From Cheiracanthium punctorium (taxonomy: Eukaryota > Arthropoda > Arachnida > Araneae > Cheiracanthiidae): DNA of 64,000 bases. The stretch covers positions 372,001-436,000 of the forward strand of contig JAWZYV010001807.1 of the NCBI GenBank assembly GCA_038373885.1. Direction: 5' to 3'. A program made the translations under genes and the position numbers. The notes below the pieces were generated by a model. The model was not told the origin of the DNA and searched no databases. It saw only the letters and a program-made list of their open reading frames with translations. The first letter of the stretch is position 1. Every line of letters starts with the position of its first letter. Below, in pieces: positions 1-11,051 of this stretch.

Positions 1-267
1 TATGGAAATCGGGTCGTATTTGGGATCACGTGATAATGCGAGGAAAAAGTAATACATTTTAATACTTTGGATGCGAAAATTGTATTGCATTGAAATGGTC
101 TTTTTCGGCTTTCGGAGGGAAATGGCAGAAATGTTATGCTGTGAAGAGAATCGATAATCATTGGAGAGATTTTTGTGTTTGAACAAAGTTTTGATTTCTA
201 ATACTTTGCCAGATTATATAGAATTAGCGCACAAATAAACTACCGGATTTTAAATATTTATATTTTT

Positions 268-280
268 ATTCTTACGCCAC
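268..280. repeat. Left target-site duplication of LINE
   Basis: The 13-mer ATTCTTACGCCAC recurs exactly at 2658-2670. The two copies bracket the LINE relic, as expected for target-primed reverse transcription. The sequence before it (1-267) is AT-rich and shows nothing recognisable. Confidence 0.85.
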
Positions 281-362
281 CCTTAGGAAAACAATTATCG
301 AGAAATTTTCTTCATGCCCTCGGGGACATTCGTTTTGTAATAGAGTTTCTAGTATTTCAGAA

Positions 363-1711
363 TTGCGGGGAGCTATTGGACAAATGAAATGTAAAGAATG
401 TCCAGGTCCAGACAATATCCATACCGAGTTTTTAAAGAATTTTGGCGAAAACATCCTGAATGTCCTCCTGAAGCTTTATAATAAGAGCTTGAACTCGACT
501 GTTCCAGCTATCTGGAAAAAGGCCATTTCAATCCCAATTCTTCAAAAGAACAAATTACAGCAGGATTTGGACAGCTAAAGACCTATTGCTTTAATTTGTG
601 TGTTATCAAAGATAATGGAGAGAATGATTGTTTCTCGTTTTAAGTGGTACTTAGAAACCAATGGCTTGATATCTTCCAAACAAGCGGGATTTAGAAATTA
701 CCATTCTACAAGCCGACAGAATGGTCGTCGTATTCTTAAGCCAGTCAATTAAAGATGCACTTGAAGAACGAAATTCGGTGCTGGCTGTTTACGTAGATTT
801 CCAAGCTGCATATGATAATGTTTGGAGGTTGAAGACTGTTCAAAAGCTCCAGACATTAGGCGTTGGCGGGAAAATGTTCCTTTGGATAAAAAAATTTTTG
901 ACCCAACGTTTCCATGCTACTCGTTATGGTACCAGCACTTCAAAATATGAACAAGTTGAGACGAGTTTGCTCAGGGCACAGTTATTAGCCCTATTCTCTT
1001 TAACATTTTCATTTCTTGTAATCAGATGGGCTAATGAACACTGCCCTTTTTGCCGATGATCTTGTCGTATGGGCCAAAGCCAGAAAAAAGGATCAAGATG
1101 GTTTAAACCGAATCTTAAACTTTGCGCTCCAGAGACTAGAGGAGTGGTGTTCTGCTAACAATATGAGAGTTAAAGAGGGGAAGACTACCTGTCAGTTTTT
1201 CTCTCTTAACAGACAACACTTTACTCCTAGACTAATGTATAACAAGTCGGTTTTACACCATACGGATGGTGCCACCTGTCTTGGCTGTATTATTGACAAG
1301 TTCTTAAGCTGGAGAAAGCATGCAGAGCATGTCGTTGCTGAGGCTGAGCGTAGGTTATCTATCCTTAAACGCTTAGCAGGTGTTAAATGGGGATGTGGTA
1401 GAGAGACTCTCAACTTGACGTGTAAAATGTATATTCTACCGATACTAAATTATTGTTGTGAGATATTGATCTCGGCTACGATAGATGTGATACAACGTCT
1501 AGAGGTACTCCAAAAACAGATATTGCGCATTATAACTGGAGCTGTTAAAACGACTCCCATTTTGGCAATGCAGCTGATATCGGCAAACCAACTTATGACA
1601 AACCTTATTCAGAGAAATGCTTTCATCCTTTTCCCGAGACTTAATCGACTGCCAAGTAATACTCATTGGAGGAACTATGATTATAATAGACAACGAAATT
1701 TGAAGACATAA
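363..1711 (+). pseudogene. Reverse transcriptase domain, broken
   Basis: Fragments of one RT domain lie in three frames. 363-578 matches the finger region (KCPGPD-like start, then a stop at 576-578 followed by RPIALICVLSKIMER). 721-960 carries the YVDFQAAYD block with the first catalytic Asp. 1034-1711 begins with FADDLVVWAKA, the catalytic FADD box, and continues through the thumb. Frameshifts fall near 715-722 and 970-985. Family role: it would copy element RNA into DNA at the nicked target. Identification is firm; the clade is an inference. Confidence 0.9.
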
Positions 1712-1881
1712 AATGGTTTCCTGCAGTGTGTCTCTCACCTAGAACGATACAACCATGCAAGAACACTGAAACCGGCACTTCTGTTTTTGCCAAATCCTTT
1801 GGATTATAGCTTCCTAGATGTGCGGTTGGTCCTGGAAATGAAAGTAGATAAGAAGGAAATCAGTCCAGAGCAAATAAGATA

Positions 1882-2260
1882 TTGCTTTGGAAACAATTAA
1901 GAAACGTTTTCCGGCTAAGGAATGGATACATGTATACACGGATGGCACGGATGGCTGGGGCTTACTCCACACATTTTGATGGAGAACTGAAAGCCATTCA
2001 TGTGGCTCTAACAACTAACATTGAGACAGACCTCGTTCAGGAGGCTGTTGACCTATCGGATTCGACTTCAACAATACAGGCCATTTCCTCTTACCAAGAG
2101 TGTAAGAACTTATATAAAGTAATTAAAAAACTTTGTAAAAAACACACATAAGAAGTAAAAGGACTTTTATGTTCAACAGTGTCAGGAAGTCTTAAAAGAA
2201 CTTTCCCACAAGATATCTTTTCAATGGGTACCTTCACACTGCGATTTTTAGGGGGAAGAA
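1882..2260 (+). pseudogene. RNase H domain of the LINE, broken
   Basis: After the RT there is a run reading GELKAIHVAL followed by LSDSTSTIQAIS. These correspond to the Glu-helix and the DS motif of LINE-encoded RNase H. The start of the domain (a YTDGT-like stretch near 1930) is in another frame. The end of the domain (FQWVPSHC near 2219-2242) is followed by a stop and continues after a frame change. RNase H would remove RNA from the cDNA hybrid. Confidence 0.75.
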
Positions 2261-2590
2261 ATGCCAGATATGCTAGCCAAAAGGGGGGCTGCGGTTCTCC
2301 AAAAGCCAAAAACGAGTGCGAGCCTCCATTTTATTAAGCTTCTGACACCACTCACATATCAAAAAACTTTTATAGATTTTGTCACTCGAGCTTTTGTTTC
2401 TGACAACCCGCGAACAGTTGCGGTTGCTTCTTTTAGACTTTTGACGGGGCATGACTGTCTACAGAATCATTTATTTAGCATTGGACTAGCAGATTCGCCG
2501 TTGTGTATTTTATGTGATAGTGGACGGCCAATGAAGACAGAACATTTGGACGAGTGTGAAGCACTGAGAGATTTTTCATGTATATTTTAG
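2261..2590 (+). pseudogene. LINE C-terminal region with CCHC-like cluster
   Basis: This run starts at MPDMLAKRGA, the tail of RNase H, and passes through RLLTGHDCLQNHLFSIGL to a Cys-x2-Cys ... His-x3-Cys cluster (PLCILCDSG ... EHLDECEAL). That is the usual closing segment of RNase H-bearing arthropod LINEs. The protein ends in a stop at 2588-2590. The same type of segment recurs as a relic near 36.8 kb. Confidence 0.8.
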
Positions 2591-2657
2591 CGCTATTGGC
2601 AGGCTAGGAGTTCAATGGCCTAGAGGCCAATGTAACTGGCATTTGACAAATAAATAA

Positions 2658-2670
2658 ATTCTTACGCCAC
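2658..2670. repeat. Right target-site duplication of LINE
   Basis: Exact second copy of ATTCTTACGCCAC, directly after the A-rich tail. Confidence 0.85.
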
Positions 2671-3119
2671 TGCATTACAGTCATTCCGGGAAACTTTCAG
2701 TCATTCATAACTTTGCAACACCTCCTAGTTTTCAGTATGTTTGTTTTTATATTATTATAAAAATGTTACATTAAAAAGTTATACAATGATGTCGCTAAAA
2801 ATTTTACATTGCTTTAACGTAACATTTTCATTTATTGTACACATTGTTTAGCTTTGCTTAAAATAATGCCTCCTCTAAAACATTTCTGTATCCTCCACTT
2901 ACGCCAGTCACTGCATAAGCTAGATAATTTCATAACTTTCATAAGTTTCTCTTTTTAACTTTCATAAGTTTCTCTTTTTTATTTTAAGGAAAGATTAAAC
3001 CCAGCAAGTATTTTAAGCAATCTGTACATTTCATTCCTACTATGGTTTACACTTTCTTAACTAATTAGGCAATTTAGCATAACTAATGCAGGCAATATCT
3101 TTAGGTATTGTTAAAATAT
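2671..3119. other. AT-rich sequence, nothing recognised
   Basis: No coding potential, paired termini or RNA signature seen on either strand. A short direct repeat (TTTCATAAGTTTCTCTTTTT) occurs twice near 2937-2980. Confidence 0.4.
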
Positions 3120-3720
3120 TGTAATGTTCTTTCCCCGCTAGCTTTTAGCACAGCAAGCTAGCTATTTAGCACACGCATTAATAGCTAGCACACGCATTAA
3201 TGTGCGTTGCTAGAGAGAGAGTTGTACAGGCATTCCTGCACGTGTAATGAGTAAGCGAATCGAGGCCCCTTGACTTTGGGAAACAACTTGGCGACCGTTT
3301 CGGCGACCTGGCTATAAAATGACGATTTTGGCAGAAAAAATTAAATAAGACAGTAGAAAGTACTGGAATTTCGGCTGTATCTTAATTAGGAAAGAAGCTA
3401 CGAGAAATATCGAGAAATATGACGTCACGACCTATGTAACTCCATGAACTGCTTGGAAATCTATCAATATCAAAGTCTCGTTGTGAATGAGTTGAAACAG
3501 ACTGTGGATATAGAGAGGAAAGCTATATGATTTACATTGCTATTTGAATAGTGCTATTGCTGTGCTAAATTATGATTTCCTGTTGCATGTACTATTAAAT
3601 TCTGTATTATTATTGTTATTATTAAATATTAGTTCTTGTATTCGTCAAATAAAGTGTCATATTCGTTTTCAAGATTGCTGGACTATTTTAACGTACACCC
3701 AAATTGCGATTTTTGTAACA
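3120..3720 (+). mobile_element. LTR-like repeat, copy A
   Basis: This block is colinear with the reverse complement of 17613-18114. Shared landmarks in order are GCATTAATGTGCGTTG, CCCCTTGA, CTTGGCGA, GGAATTTCGGCTGTATCT, TATGACGTCACG, GTGCTATTGCTGTG, TAAATTCTGTAT and an AATAAA signal. It begins TGTAA and ends GTAACA, fitting TG...CA LTR ends. It has a TATA-like GCTATAAAAT near 3311 and AATAAA near 3648. No matching target duplication is seen here and no internal region with PBS, gag or pol follows, so it is probably an old solo LTR. Confidence 0.6.
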
Positions 3721-3865
3721 GTGTGTGTTTAAAGTATCGTTCAATAAAATTAATTGATAGTGTTTGATTGACATTGGTTTTTCAATATTGTGAACACATG
3801 GTTCTGTAGAGATACTGTTTTATTATCATCATGCAGCATATTTGCTCTTTGTAAGTAACTTTATA

Positions 3866-4031
3866 CAGGGGCGTAGCCAGAAATTTTTCATGGGGGTGTT
3901 ACGACTACTACAACTCATATATATGTATACGTGGGTGTGACAATGTAGTGAAGAATATACATTTTGTATGGCAAAAAATTCCTAATGGGGGGGTTATGTC
4001 CCCCCTAACCTCCCCCCTTGGCTACGCCCTG
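3866..4031. mobile_element. hAT-type MITE, 166 bp
   Basis: Termini are inverted: CAGGGGCGTAGCC at the left and GGCTACGCCCTG at the right, with G-run and C-run subterminal sequence. A diverged copy of the same 166-bp length lies at 41937-42102 and shares CAACTCATATATATGTA in its middle. No clear target duplication remains at this copy. It is non-coding and would depend on a hAT transposase elsewhere. Confidence 0.75.
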
Positions 4032-4879
4032 ATAATAAGTTATTTAATAAAATAAGATTTCATAGTAAGATATTCAACAAACGCAGAGAAAATATTTTGT
4101 CACATTGATGCTTCCATTTTTATAGAGCTCTTAGCATATTCAAATACCATAATAATATTTCAACATATTCAATAAGGCCAGGGGACTAACCTCATATACA
4201 ACACACAAAATCATTATTAGATAGAAGTTGGCGTAAATCTCCCATCAAATTCTCATTTCTTGAGCTAGAATTTTCTTGAAAAATATTATCAGACCCTCAG
4301 ATGTCTTCACGAAAGTCCGATCAATATTTTCAGAATATTTTCAGTGAATCAATATTTAATTAAACGAATATTCCATCCTGGTGTTATCGGGAAGCAATAA
4401 GCACCCTTTATTAAGGGGCTAAAATATTGAAGTTTCATTAGTTTTCTAATACACGTGGTATTTCACCACTAAACTCTAAAATTAATTAGCATTTATTCGC
4501 CGACCGTGGCTCAATGAATACATAATGCATTGAAAATTAAATTAGTCATTGTTTAATGCATATCTCAATACGTATGGCAGTTTCTTAACATTAATTCGAC
4601 TATTGGATTATTATAATTCTGCAATAAATAGAGGAATTCTCAAATTACTTTACCATGAAAAACTCAGAAATATGCGGCCGAACTTCTGTGTACTGTTATT
4701 CAAGAAACCGAAATATTAATCACGCAATACGGTATGTTTACACTGCTCCAAGAGTAACTGAAAAGGAAAGTGAGAATGGTAACATTTATGCTATCTTCGG
4801 ATTAATTTCAGTGAATGGATATGAAGCGGATAAGCATTATATGCTGTTGTATCGATATGCAGTCAGCAAGCACACTTTA
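4032..4879. other. AT-rich sequence, nothing recognised
   Basis: A 78-codon open frame at 4655-4891 runs into the TTAA element and matches nothing I recognise. I do not call it a gene. Confidence 0.4.
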
Positions 4880-4883
4880 TTAA

Positions 4884-5140
4884 CCCTTTAACGCGCAGTG
4901 TTCCCGCTCTGGGAACACCAAACTCTGACGTTTTGACTGTTGCCAGTCACGAAGAAAGATTTGAGCCGTTGCCAGCGACGACAGCTAGCTGAGGCACAGC
5001 CAGCTGCGTCAAAAAAGGGTCTCTAGATCTGTGGCACGCGATGAACGTTTCGATCGTCCGTCATCTTTCTGGTAGTTAAGTCGAGCGATGGCAACGGCTG
5101 CCCTTTTTCCAGCATTGGGAAAGGGTTGCTCCTTAAAGGG
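4884..5140 (-). mobile_element. TTAA foldback element copy 1 (subfamily I)
   Basis: Flanked by TTAA at 4880-4883 and 5141-5144. The left end CCCTTTAACGCGCAG is followed by a hairpin GTTCCC-GCTCT-GGGAAC (4900-4916). The right end is TTGCTCCTTAAAGGG. Only one full inverted arm (about 5005-5120) is present, so this is an internally deleted copy. TTAA duplication and CCC ends are piggyBac hallmarks. I orient copies with the CCCTTTGAGGC end as left, so this copy is minus. Confidence 0.85.
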
Positions 5141-5697
5141 TTAAATGGTGCGAAATTGCTAAGAATAAATTGTTTCCAAATTTCAGCACAAAATATTGTC
5201 ATCTTCAGGTTCCACAACTCAAGCGAATATATTTCTAGCTTCTTTTTATTAAAATAATAATGTTTAATTAATTAATTGAATAATTAGTTATGCTTTCATT
5301 ATTAAATTGCTTTAATAATTCATTATTATCACATATCATTGCTGGAAATCGTAGATTTAGAAGCAAACGTCGACTTAGGTTCTGAATCAGAAATGGAATA
5401 TACCTCAGAAAATGATGACGATTTTGTTAGTCAGGAAACCAAATGTCGGAAAACGACTGACGATTAGATTCCCTAAATCTCCAAGACAGACCCAATGCCC
5501 GAACTAGCCGTTGTTCTTGATAGAGCAAGTGTATCGGAGTATTAATTATTCAATTAATCAATTAAACGTAATTATTTCAATGGAAATTTATAAAAGCCTA
5601 AAAAAGACACTGGGAATATATTCACTTGAGGTGTGGAACCTGAAGATAGCAATATTTTGAGCATTTGTTCGTATCAGTTTTGCACCATTTAATGACT
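5141..5697. mobile_element. Large foldback element with coding-like centre
   Basis: Left arm 5141-5300 and right arm about 5533-5697 are imperfect inverted copies. Both carry TTAAATGGTGC, CTTCAGGTTCCACA, GAATATATT and TTAATTGAATAATTA in mirrored order. Between them 5342-5467 reads as an open, acidic stretch with DLGSESEMEY and SENDDDFVSQE up to a stop. A second open piece, MPELAVVLDRASVSEY, follows. The second piece resembles a repeat-associated arthropod protein segment of the CDRxGVSDR type; that likeness is from memory and weak. TTAA element copy 1 abuts its left arm at the shared TTAA. Confidence 0.6.
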
Positions 5698-7212
5698 CAG
5701 GCAATGTGAATTTCGAGAAAAGGTGTTTTTCGCTCCACCCTTGTCCACATACCTTTTAAAAATGCCATGAAAATCGATTTTTCAAAAGATGTTCTCAGTA
5801 TTTTTACATTTCTGAACAATATGCAAGAAACCGCATTCAAATATTATATCAGAGATAATAAAATGTTATCCAGTGCATTAAGAACTGAGATGCTATTCCC
5901 TACAAATCGGAATCTTTTCGATTCCAAAAATTAAAAAATAAAAAATAATCCACGATAGATAAAAATAAGGCTAAAGTTTACTTGAATTACACCAAAATAT
6001 ATTTTAATATATTTTTAAATTACAGAAATCCACCCCACCCGCAAACTGTACTTTTGCTTTTAGCAAAATAGTGCGCCTGTATTTTTGGCTTCTTTACAGT
6101 TTCACATGTAAAACGTATTTCTCAGCTATTCAAGATATCAAACAGACATGAAAATAAGTCTTGACTGGGTTGAAAATAAGATCGATATACATAAAGCTTC
6201 AAACTAATTAAGAGTCTATAATTGTTTTCCGCAGTAACAATAAATCACGAAAAACGCAGCCAGCGATTTTTGAAAATAAGGAACACATTAAGTCTGTCAT
6301 TGAACGTCCTTTGCTGCGCTGTTTCCTAACGGAGAAAGAGCTAAGACTGACTTTTTGGTGGCAATCGATTCTTGGAATAAACTGTATCGTATATGAAAAT
6401 GTTTCTTGCATGGAAATAAAAACAGTATTTTTCAATTGAAATAATCACTTAATTGGTATTTACTCTGTTCAGAACAGGCTTTATGATAATTTTGCATAAA
6501 GTGGATTTTGGGAGCATCATTGCAACGATCTTTTCTTTCTATAACGAACATGTTTTACAGATTCTTGAACTCTGGCATTTTTTTATTAACGTAAACTTTG
6601 ATTAAATAATTATAATTTTCTATAGGAAAATTATTTTTCTGCCAAAAAACAATTAGATTTTTTTCGTCATTTGTCACTGTGTTGAAAGTATGCACGATGT
6701 AAAGATAAATTTAAGCAAGAAAGAAAAAGTACGCTAAGCACATTTATCACTAAGCACTTTACGACACAATGTTATTTCGACATGTGGTTCATGAATAGTT
6801 AATGAGTTCATTCCTTCCGTCGCTAAAGTGCGGTTGCAAAGATTTCAGGAAACAGTGACAGTTTGTGATTAGGAGAAGGGACAGGGGTGAACTAGAAGTG
6901 TGACATCGTGAAATTTTGTGTCATTCATAAGTCACCAGATTGAAATATGAATTTTTTTTAATTACCAGAACTTGAGGATGTATCTTTTAATCTCTTGTCT
7001 CTTGTATCTTGTATACACAGAAAAGCAATCGTAAGGATTACGTGTCTTTGCGACAAAAGCAAACTCGCGTAGAAATTCAAAGAATCAGCAACGCTTAAAT
7101 ACTTGTTAACGCTTTCAAACTAAGTCAAAAAGTGCTCAGATTTCGATCTGTCTAATTATCCCAATGGACATCGATTACTTGGAAATTTGCATAGCTGTTT
7201 TCGCAATGTACC
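5698..7212. other. AT-rich sequence; 5698-5760 repeated at 9640-9720
   Basis: 5685-5760 (CATTTAATGA ... GTGTTTTTCGCTCCAC) is similar to 9640-9720, so a dispersed repeat extends past the foldback. From 5761 to 7212 I see no gene, paired termini or RNA signature. Confidence 0.4.
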
Positions 7213-7220
7213 GTATAAAA

Positions 7221-7553
7221 CAGCGGTTCTCAGCCTTTTAACGTCGCGCCCCCCAACAAAGGCTAACTTACGGTGCCTGCCCCCTCACATTTTTCAGCAT
7301 ACATTCAGTTTATTAATCTGTAACAATGAACATTTAGTCGAATTTTCTACAAAATGATGTTTTCAGTAAAATTTGAATGAACATTTTAAGCGAAAATGGA
7401 TATATTTTTGAGTAAAATGAGAATAAATTAGATGATATTTTTAAAAGCATGCATCACTACTCGCTCTTTGGTTTTTCTCACTCTCCCCCCCCCCCCGCTG
7501 CAAACACTCTACGCCCCCCTTTGGGGTCGCGCCCCACAGATTGAGAAACGCTG
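7221..7553. mobile_element. hAT MITE with perfect 8-bp target duplication
   Basis: The left end CAGCGGTTCTCAGCC pairs with the right end ATTGAGAAACGCTG. GTATAAAA flanks it exactly at 7213-7220 and 7554-7561. Eight-base duplications and CAG...CTG termini of this kind are established hAT features. The 333-bp interior is non-coding, with GC-rich subterminal blocks and a C homopolymer near 7484-7497. Confidence 0.92.
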
Positions 7554-7561
7554 GTATAAAA

Positions 7562-8300
7562 AATGATTGTGTACACACCCACTTAAAAAGGTTTTAGAGT
7601 AATATTGAAATTTCTTATTTTAGTTTTGTCAGCAATTAATTAGTTTTTGGAAAAACACATCATTAAGAAGAAATATGAGAAATTAACATATATGTCATAG
7701 TTATTTTTACGGAGAACAATAATGCTAATTATGAAACTGACTCAGGAAATTTGACATACGGTTGAATATTTTTTTGATGATATGTAACAAAAAGGACTAC
7801 CTGTCTTTGAAATGAATAAAAAAACCAAACAAATAGAATTATTAAATAATTTCTTACTGGAAGCGAATTTTTTATGTTTGGAGTTTTCAGTGGAACACTT
7901 TATTTTGTTAGTACAAACTCTTACAGAGATATGGAGCTGGGGGTATTCCATTCAGCAGTCGTGGTTTGTAATTACGTGGCAATATTCTCGAAATGTTCTG
8001 CATTCATCACACTTCAACACACAAAATATTTTGCAACGTTTCTAACGGAGTGGGTGCACGCTAGAGATGAGACGGGCTCAGCAAAAGCCCGAAACCCCGC
8101 ACTCGGGCTCCGTAATCCACGATTCTGTTTGGGACTTGGGCGGACTCGAGCGTGAGAAATTTCTCCTTCATTGAACATGATTTTAAAAAGTGATTCTCAG
8201 AGAAATAAACGTATTTCTATTTTTTAAGAATTGTGTGTCTAAAAATTGATATTGATTTGAGAATTATAATTAATAAGGTTAATTCTCGTGATTAATTGTT
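7562..8300. other. Intergenic sequence with GC-rich patch
   Basis: No gene seen. 8068-8155 is a GC-rich patch (CGGGCTC, CTCGGGCTCC) unlike its surroundings. A similar GGGCT-rich patch occurs at 9600-9670 just after the tandem array, so the two patches may be ends of one composite element. Confidence 0.4.
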
Positions 8301-8311
8301 ATTTATTATTA

Positions 8312-9600
8312 TTATCTATCTATATAATTAAAATTAGACTTTTGTCTGTACATGTCTTGGAATTCAAAAATTTTGCGATTTCTATCCGTTTCAAGCACCC
8401 GGGAATCCGATGCGACCCTCAAAAAAAAGTTTGTCTGTATGTCATTCTGTCGTTCTGTCATTCTGTCATTCTGTCCGTGACGCTTTTTGTGTTTAAGCAT
8501 CACGTAAAAACGACTGAAGCGAATGATATGAAATTGGGTGTCATGATAGGTGGTCACTCAACTTAAAACATAGGCGTCGAATTTTTAAAAAATCTTGATT
8601 GGATTTTGAGATTTTGCGAAAATCTTTTCAAACTGCGTAAATTTGTGTTCAAGTATCACGTAAAAACGACTGAAGCGAATGGCATGAAATTGAGTGTCAT
8701 GATAGGTGGTCACTCAACTTAAAACATAGGCGTCGAATTTTTAAAAAATCTTGATTGGATTTTGAGATTTTGCGAAAATCGTTTCAAACTGCTTAAATTT
8801 GTGTTCAAGCATCACGTAAAAACGACTAAAGCGAATGATATGAAATTGGGTGTCATGATAGGTGCTCACTAAACTTAAAATATAGGCGTCGAATTAAAAA
8901 TATCTTGAGTAGATTTTGAGATTTTGCGAAAATCATTTCAAACTGCGTAAATTTGTGTTCGCACATCACGTAATAACTGCAAAGGTGAAAAAGATGATAT
9001 TTGGTAAAATGATAGGTGGTCACTCACCTTAAACTATAAGCATCTAATTTTTTAAAAAATCGATCAGATTTCGAGAGTTTGTGAAAATCGTTTAAAACTG
9101 AGTGAATCTTTGTTCCCGCATTACATAATAACGACTAAAGCGAATGTTATTAAATTTGGTCACATGATAGATGGTTACTCAACATAAACTATGTCCAATT
9201 TTTTAAACATTTGTATTAGATTTTGAGATTTTGTGAAAATTCTCTCAAAATACGTTTATATTTCTTCAAACATCACGTAATAACGACTAATACAAATGAT
9301 ACGAAATTTAGTGATATGATAGGTAGTTGCTAATCTTAATTTATAGGCGTTGAATTTTTAAAATATTTTGATTACATTTCGAGATGCGAAAATCGTTTTA
9401 AAATGCTGAAATTTTGTTCCAGCATCACGAAATAAAGACTGCAGGGAATAAAACGAAATTGGGTGTCATGATAGATTGTCACTCAACTTAAATTCTAGGC
9501 TTCCAATTTTTCAAAAATGTTGATTAGATTTTGAGAATTTGCGAAAATTATTTCAATATGCGTAAATATTCGTTTGCGCATCACATAATTACGACTTGCA
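8312..9600 (+). repeat. 155-bp tandem array with non-repeated leader
   Basis: A leader at 8312-8497 (TCTATCTATATAATTAAAAT, TTGCGATTTCTATCCGTTT, then GTCATTCT repeats) precedes units marked by CATCACGTAA. Marks start at 8498, 8654, 8810, 8964, 9119, 9271, 9423 and 9579, giving periods of 152-156 bp. The first three units are most alike and later ones more diverged. Leader plus unit recurs on the minus strand at 55880-56200, so this is a dispersed element, not a satellite. The TCTATCTATATAA start is Helitron-like; that assignment is tentative. Confidence 0.85.
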
Positions 9601-10249
9601 CGAGCTCGGGCTTGCACGAATTAAAAGTTTTCGGGTTCGGGATTTAAACATTTAATGATTCGGGCCGTGTGAATTTTGAGATAAACGTTTTCTTCGCTCC
9701 ACGCTAATGTGGACCCTTTAACGAATTCAAAAAACTGCGAACTTATTTCTATTTTTATATACTTATTGCAGTAGAGATCTTTTTTTTTTGCATTAAAACT
9801 GTATCCGACAGTTAAAATTAATTAATGTTTTAAGAACGGCTACATTTTCAACTTTTTCAAATTGCTTTTATTTATTTTTTTACGCAATAGTGCAAAATTT
9901 TAAGCTTACCATCAAAACAGTGTGGATTTGCATACGAAATGAAGAAAAAAATAGGTAACATATATTTAAAGAAACACATTTTCTTTCTTATTTATTAGAA
10001 GATAGTCTACATCTGAGGTACCGACAGAACAAATATTTTGTAGATAGCAGCAGCCGTTACATATGTTTATTAAAAACACCATTTATTATTTACATTCATA
10101 TACACAAAGTATAACGTTTGCGTTATTCGGCGCATCATATTCCCATTCCCTATTTGTACAATACATAAATACAGCTGTACGAATAGGGTCAGTTCTTACT
10201 CTTCTCTCAGTGGCAGATCGCTCTTTCTATGGTTGCAGTCAATGAAACT
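9601..10249. other. AT-rich sequence; repeat fragment at its start
   Basis: 9640-9720 is related to 5685-5760. The rest shows no gene or paired termini. Confidence 0.4.
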
Positions 10250-10345
10250 TTATTCTTCTGAAGAAGGGAAGACATTTTTTGAACTAAACGTGAGTACTGA
10301 TCGATAACAACCTTTTATTTTACAAAGTTTTTATTTTGTTATTTT
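10250..10345 (+). repeat. Retroelement-tail-like motif, copy 1
   Basis: CTGAAGAAG (10258) followed about 30 bases later by AAACGTGAGTACTGAT and then TTTACAAAGTTTTTATTTT. The same order occurs at 46722-46810, where the middle reads GAAACGTACGT. Such CTGAAGAAG ... AAACG junction motifs are common near ends of Penelope-like and some LINE elements; the family here is unproven. Confidence 0.4.
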
Positions 10346-11047
10346 ATTTGCTGAACCTTGATATTTACAAAAATTTTAATTATTTCAAAAAAAAGCTTTT
10401 GTCTTTAATAAAACTGATGCTACAGCAAGGTACTTAAATGAACTACACTGTAAGAAATACCTGTAATTTTACCGCACATATTGCACATATTGCTGAAATA
10501 CCCGCACATATTGCTGTAAAATAATACAGCACAAGTGCTGCAGCATTGTGTGTTGCAAATACACTGACGAAATCACGTAATGACGTTTATAAGCCAATCA
10601 CGAAGGAGCTTGTGCAGCAAACTGACACAGTCTTTAGATCCCAACGTGCTGACGTTACGTTTACCCACACGTTGTGCTGTAATCTAGGTAAATATGTTTT
10701 GAAGTGTATCTTTATCCCTTGAGCTCAACATATTGTCTGAATGTCAAAATTACACACCAAAAATGCTACAGAAAAAGAGTATAATATGTTTGTTTTATGC
10801 GTCGCATCATTATTTAATTATCTTTCTGCATATATTAATGCAGAGAAATTGCATTTGTTACTTCAAATTTTCGTTTCTGAAATATTTTAATGAAACGTAA
10901 AGTAATTTCGAAATGGAAATACGAATAATTAATTAATAACAAATATGGAAATGCAAATACAAGCGTTACGAATTTCATTAATCCCTTGACAATTTTGATT
11001 AGCTACAGAATAAATTTTGCTTAAATAAAGTCCTTCTATGCGCTATT
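10346..11047. other. AT-rich sequence with short CACATATTGC direct repeats
   Basis: CGCACATATTGC or close variants recur three times within 10471-10520, next to TGCTGCAGCA. No gene or termini recognised. Confidence 0.4.
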
Positions 11048-11051
11048 TTAA

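Larger units (their letters stand above)
281..2657 (+). mobile_element. 5'-truncated, decayed non-LTR retrotransposon (LINE)
   Basis: A LINE insertion carrying, in order, reverse transcriptase, RNase H and a C-terminal cysteine/histidine region. It is bounded by 13-bp direct repeats and ends in a short A-rich tail (CAAATAAATAAA). The endonuclease and the start of the protein are absent, so the copy is 5'-truncated, which is usual for LINEs. RNase H together with this RT style suggests the jockey/I group of arthropod LINEs. The reading frame is broken by stops and frameshifts, so this copy cannot be autonomous. Confidence 0.9.

Noticed and set aside
3120..3720. Promoter of a host gene (TATA-like box and downstream open frame at 3544-3732)
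   Set aside because: The same block occurs inverted at 17613-18114 with LTR-type ends and a target duplication, so the signals belong to an LTR.
8498..9600. CRISPR-like array (regular repeats)
   Set aside because: The whole 155-bp unit repeats with no unique spacers, and the window is eukaryotic.
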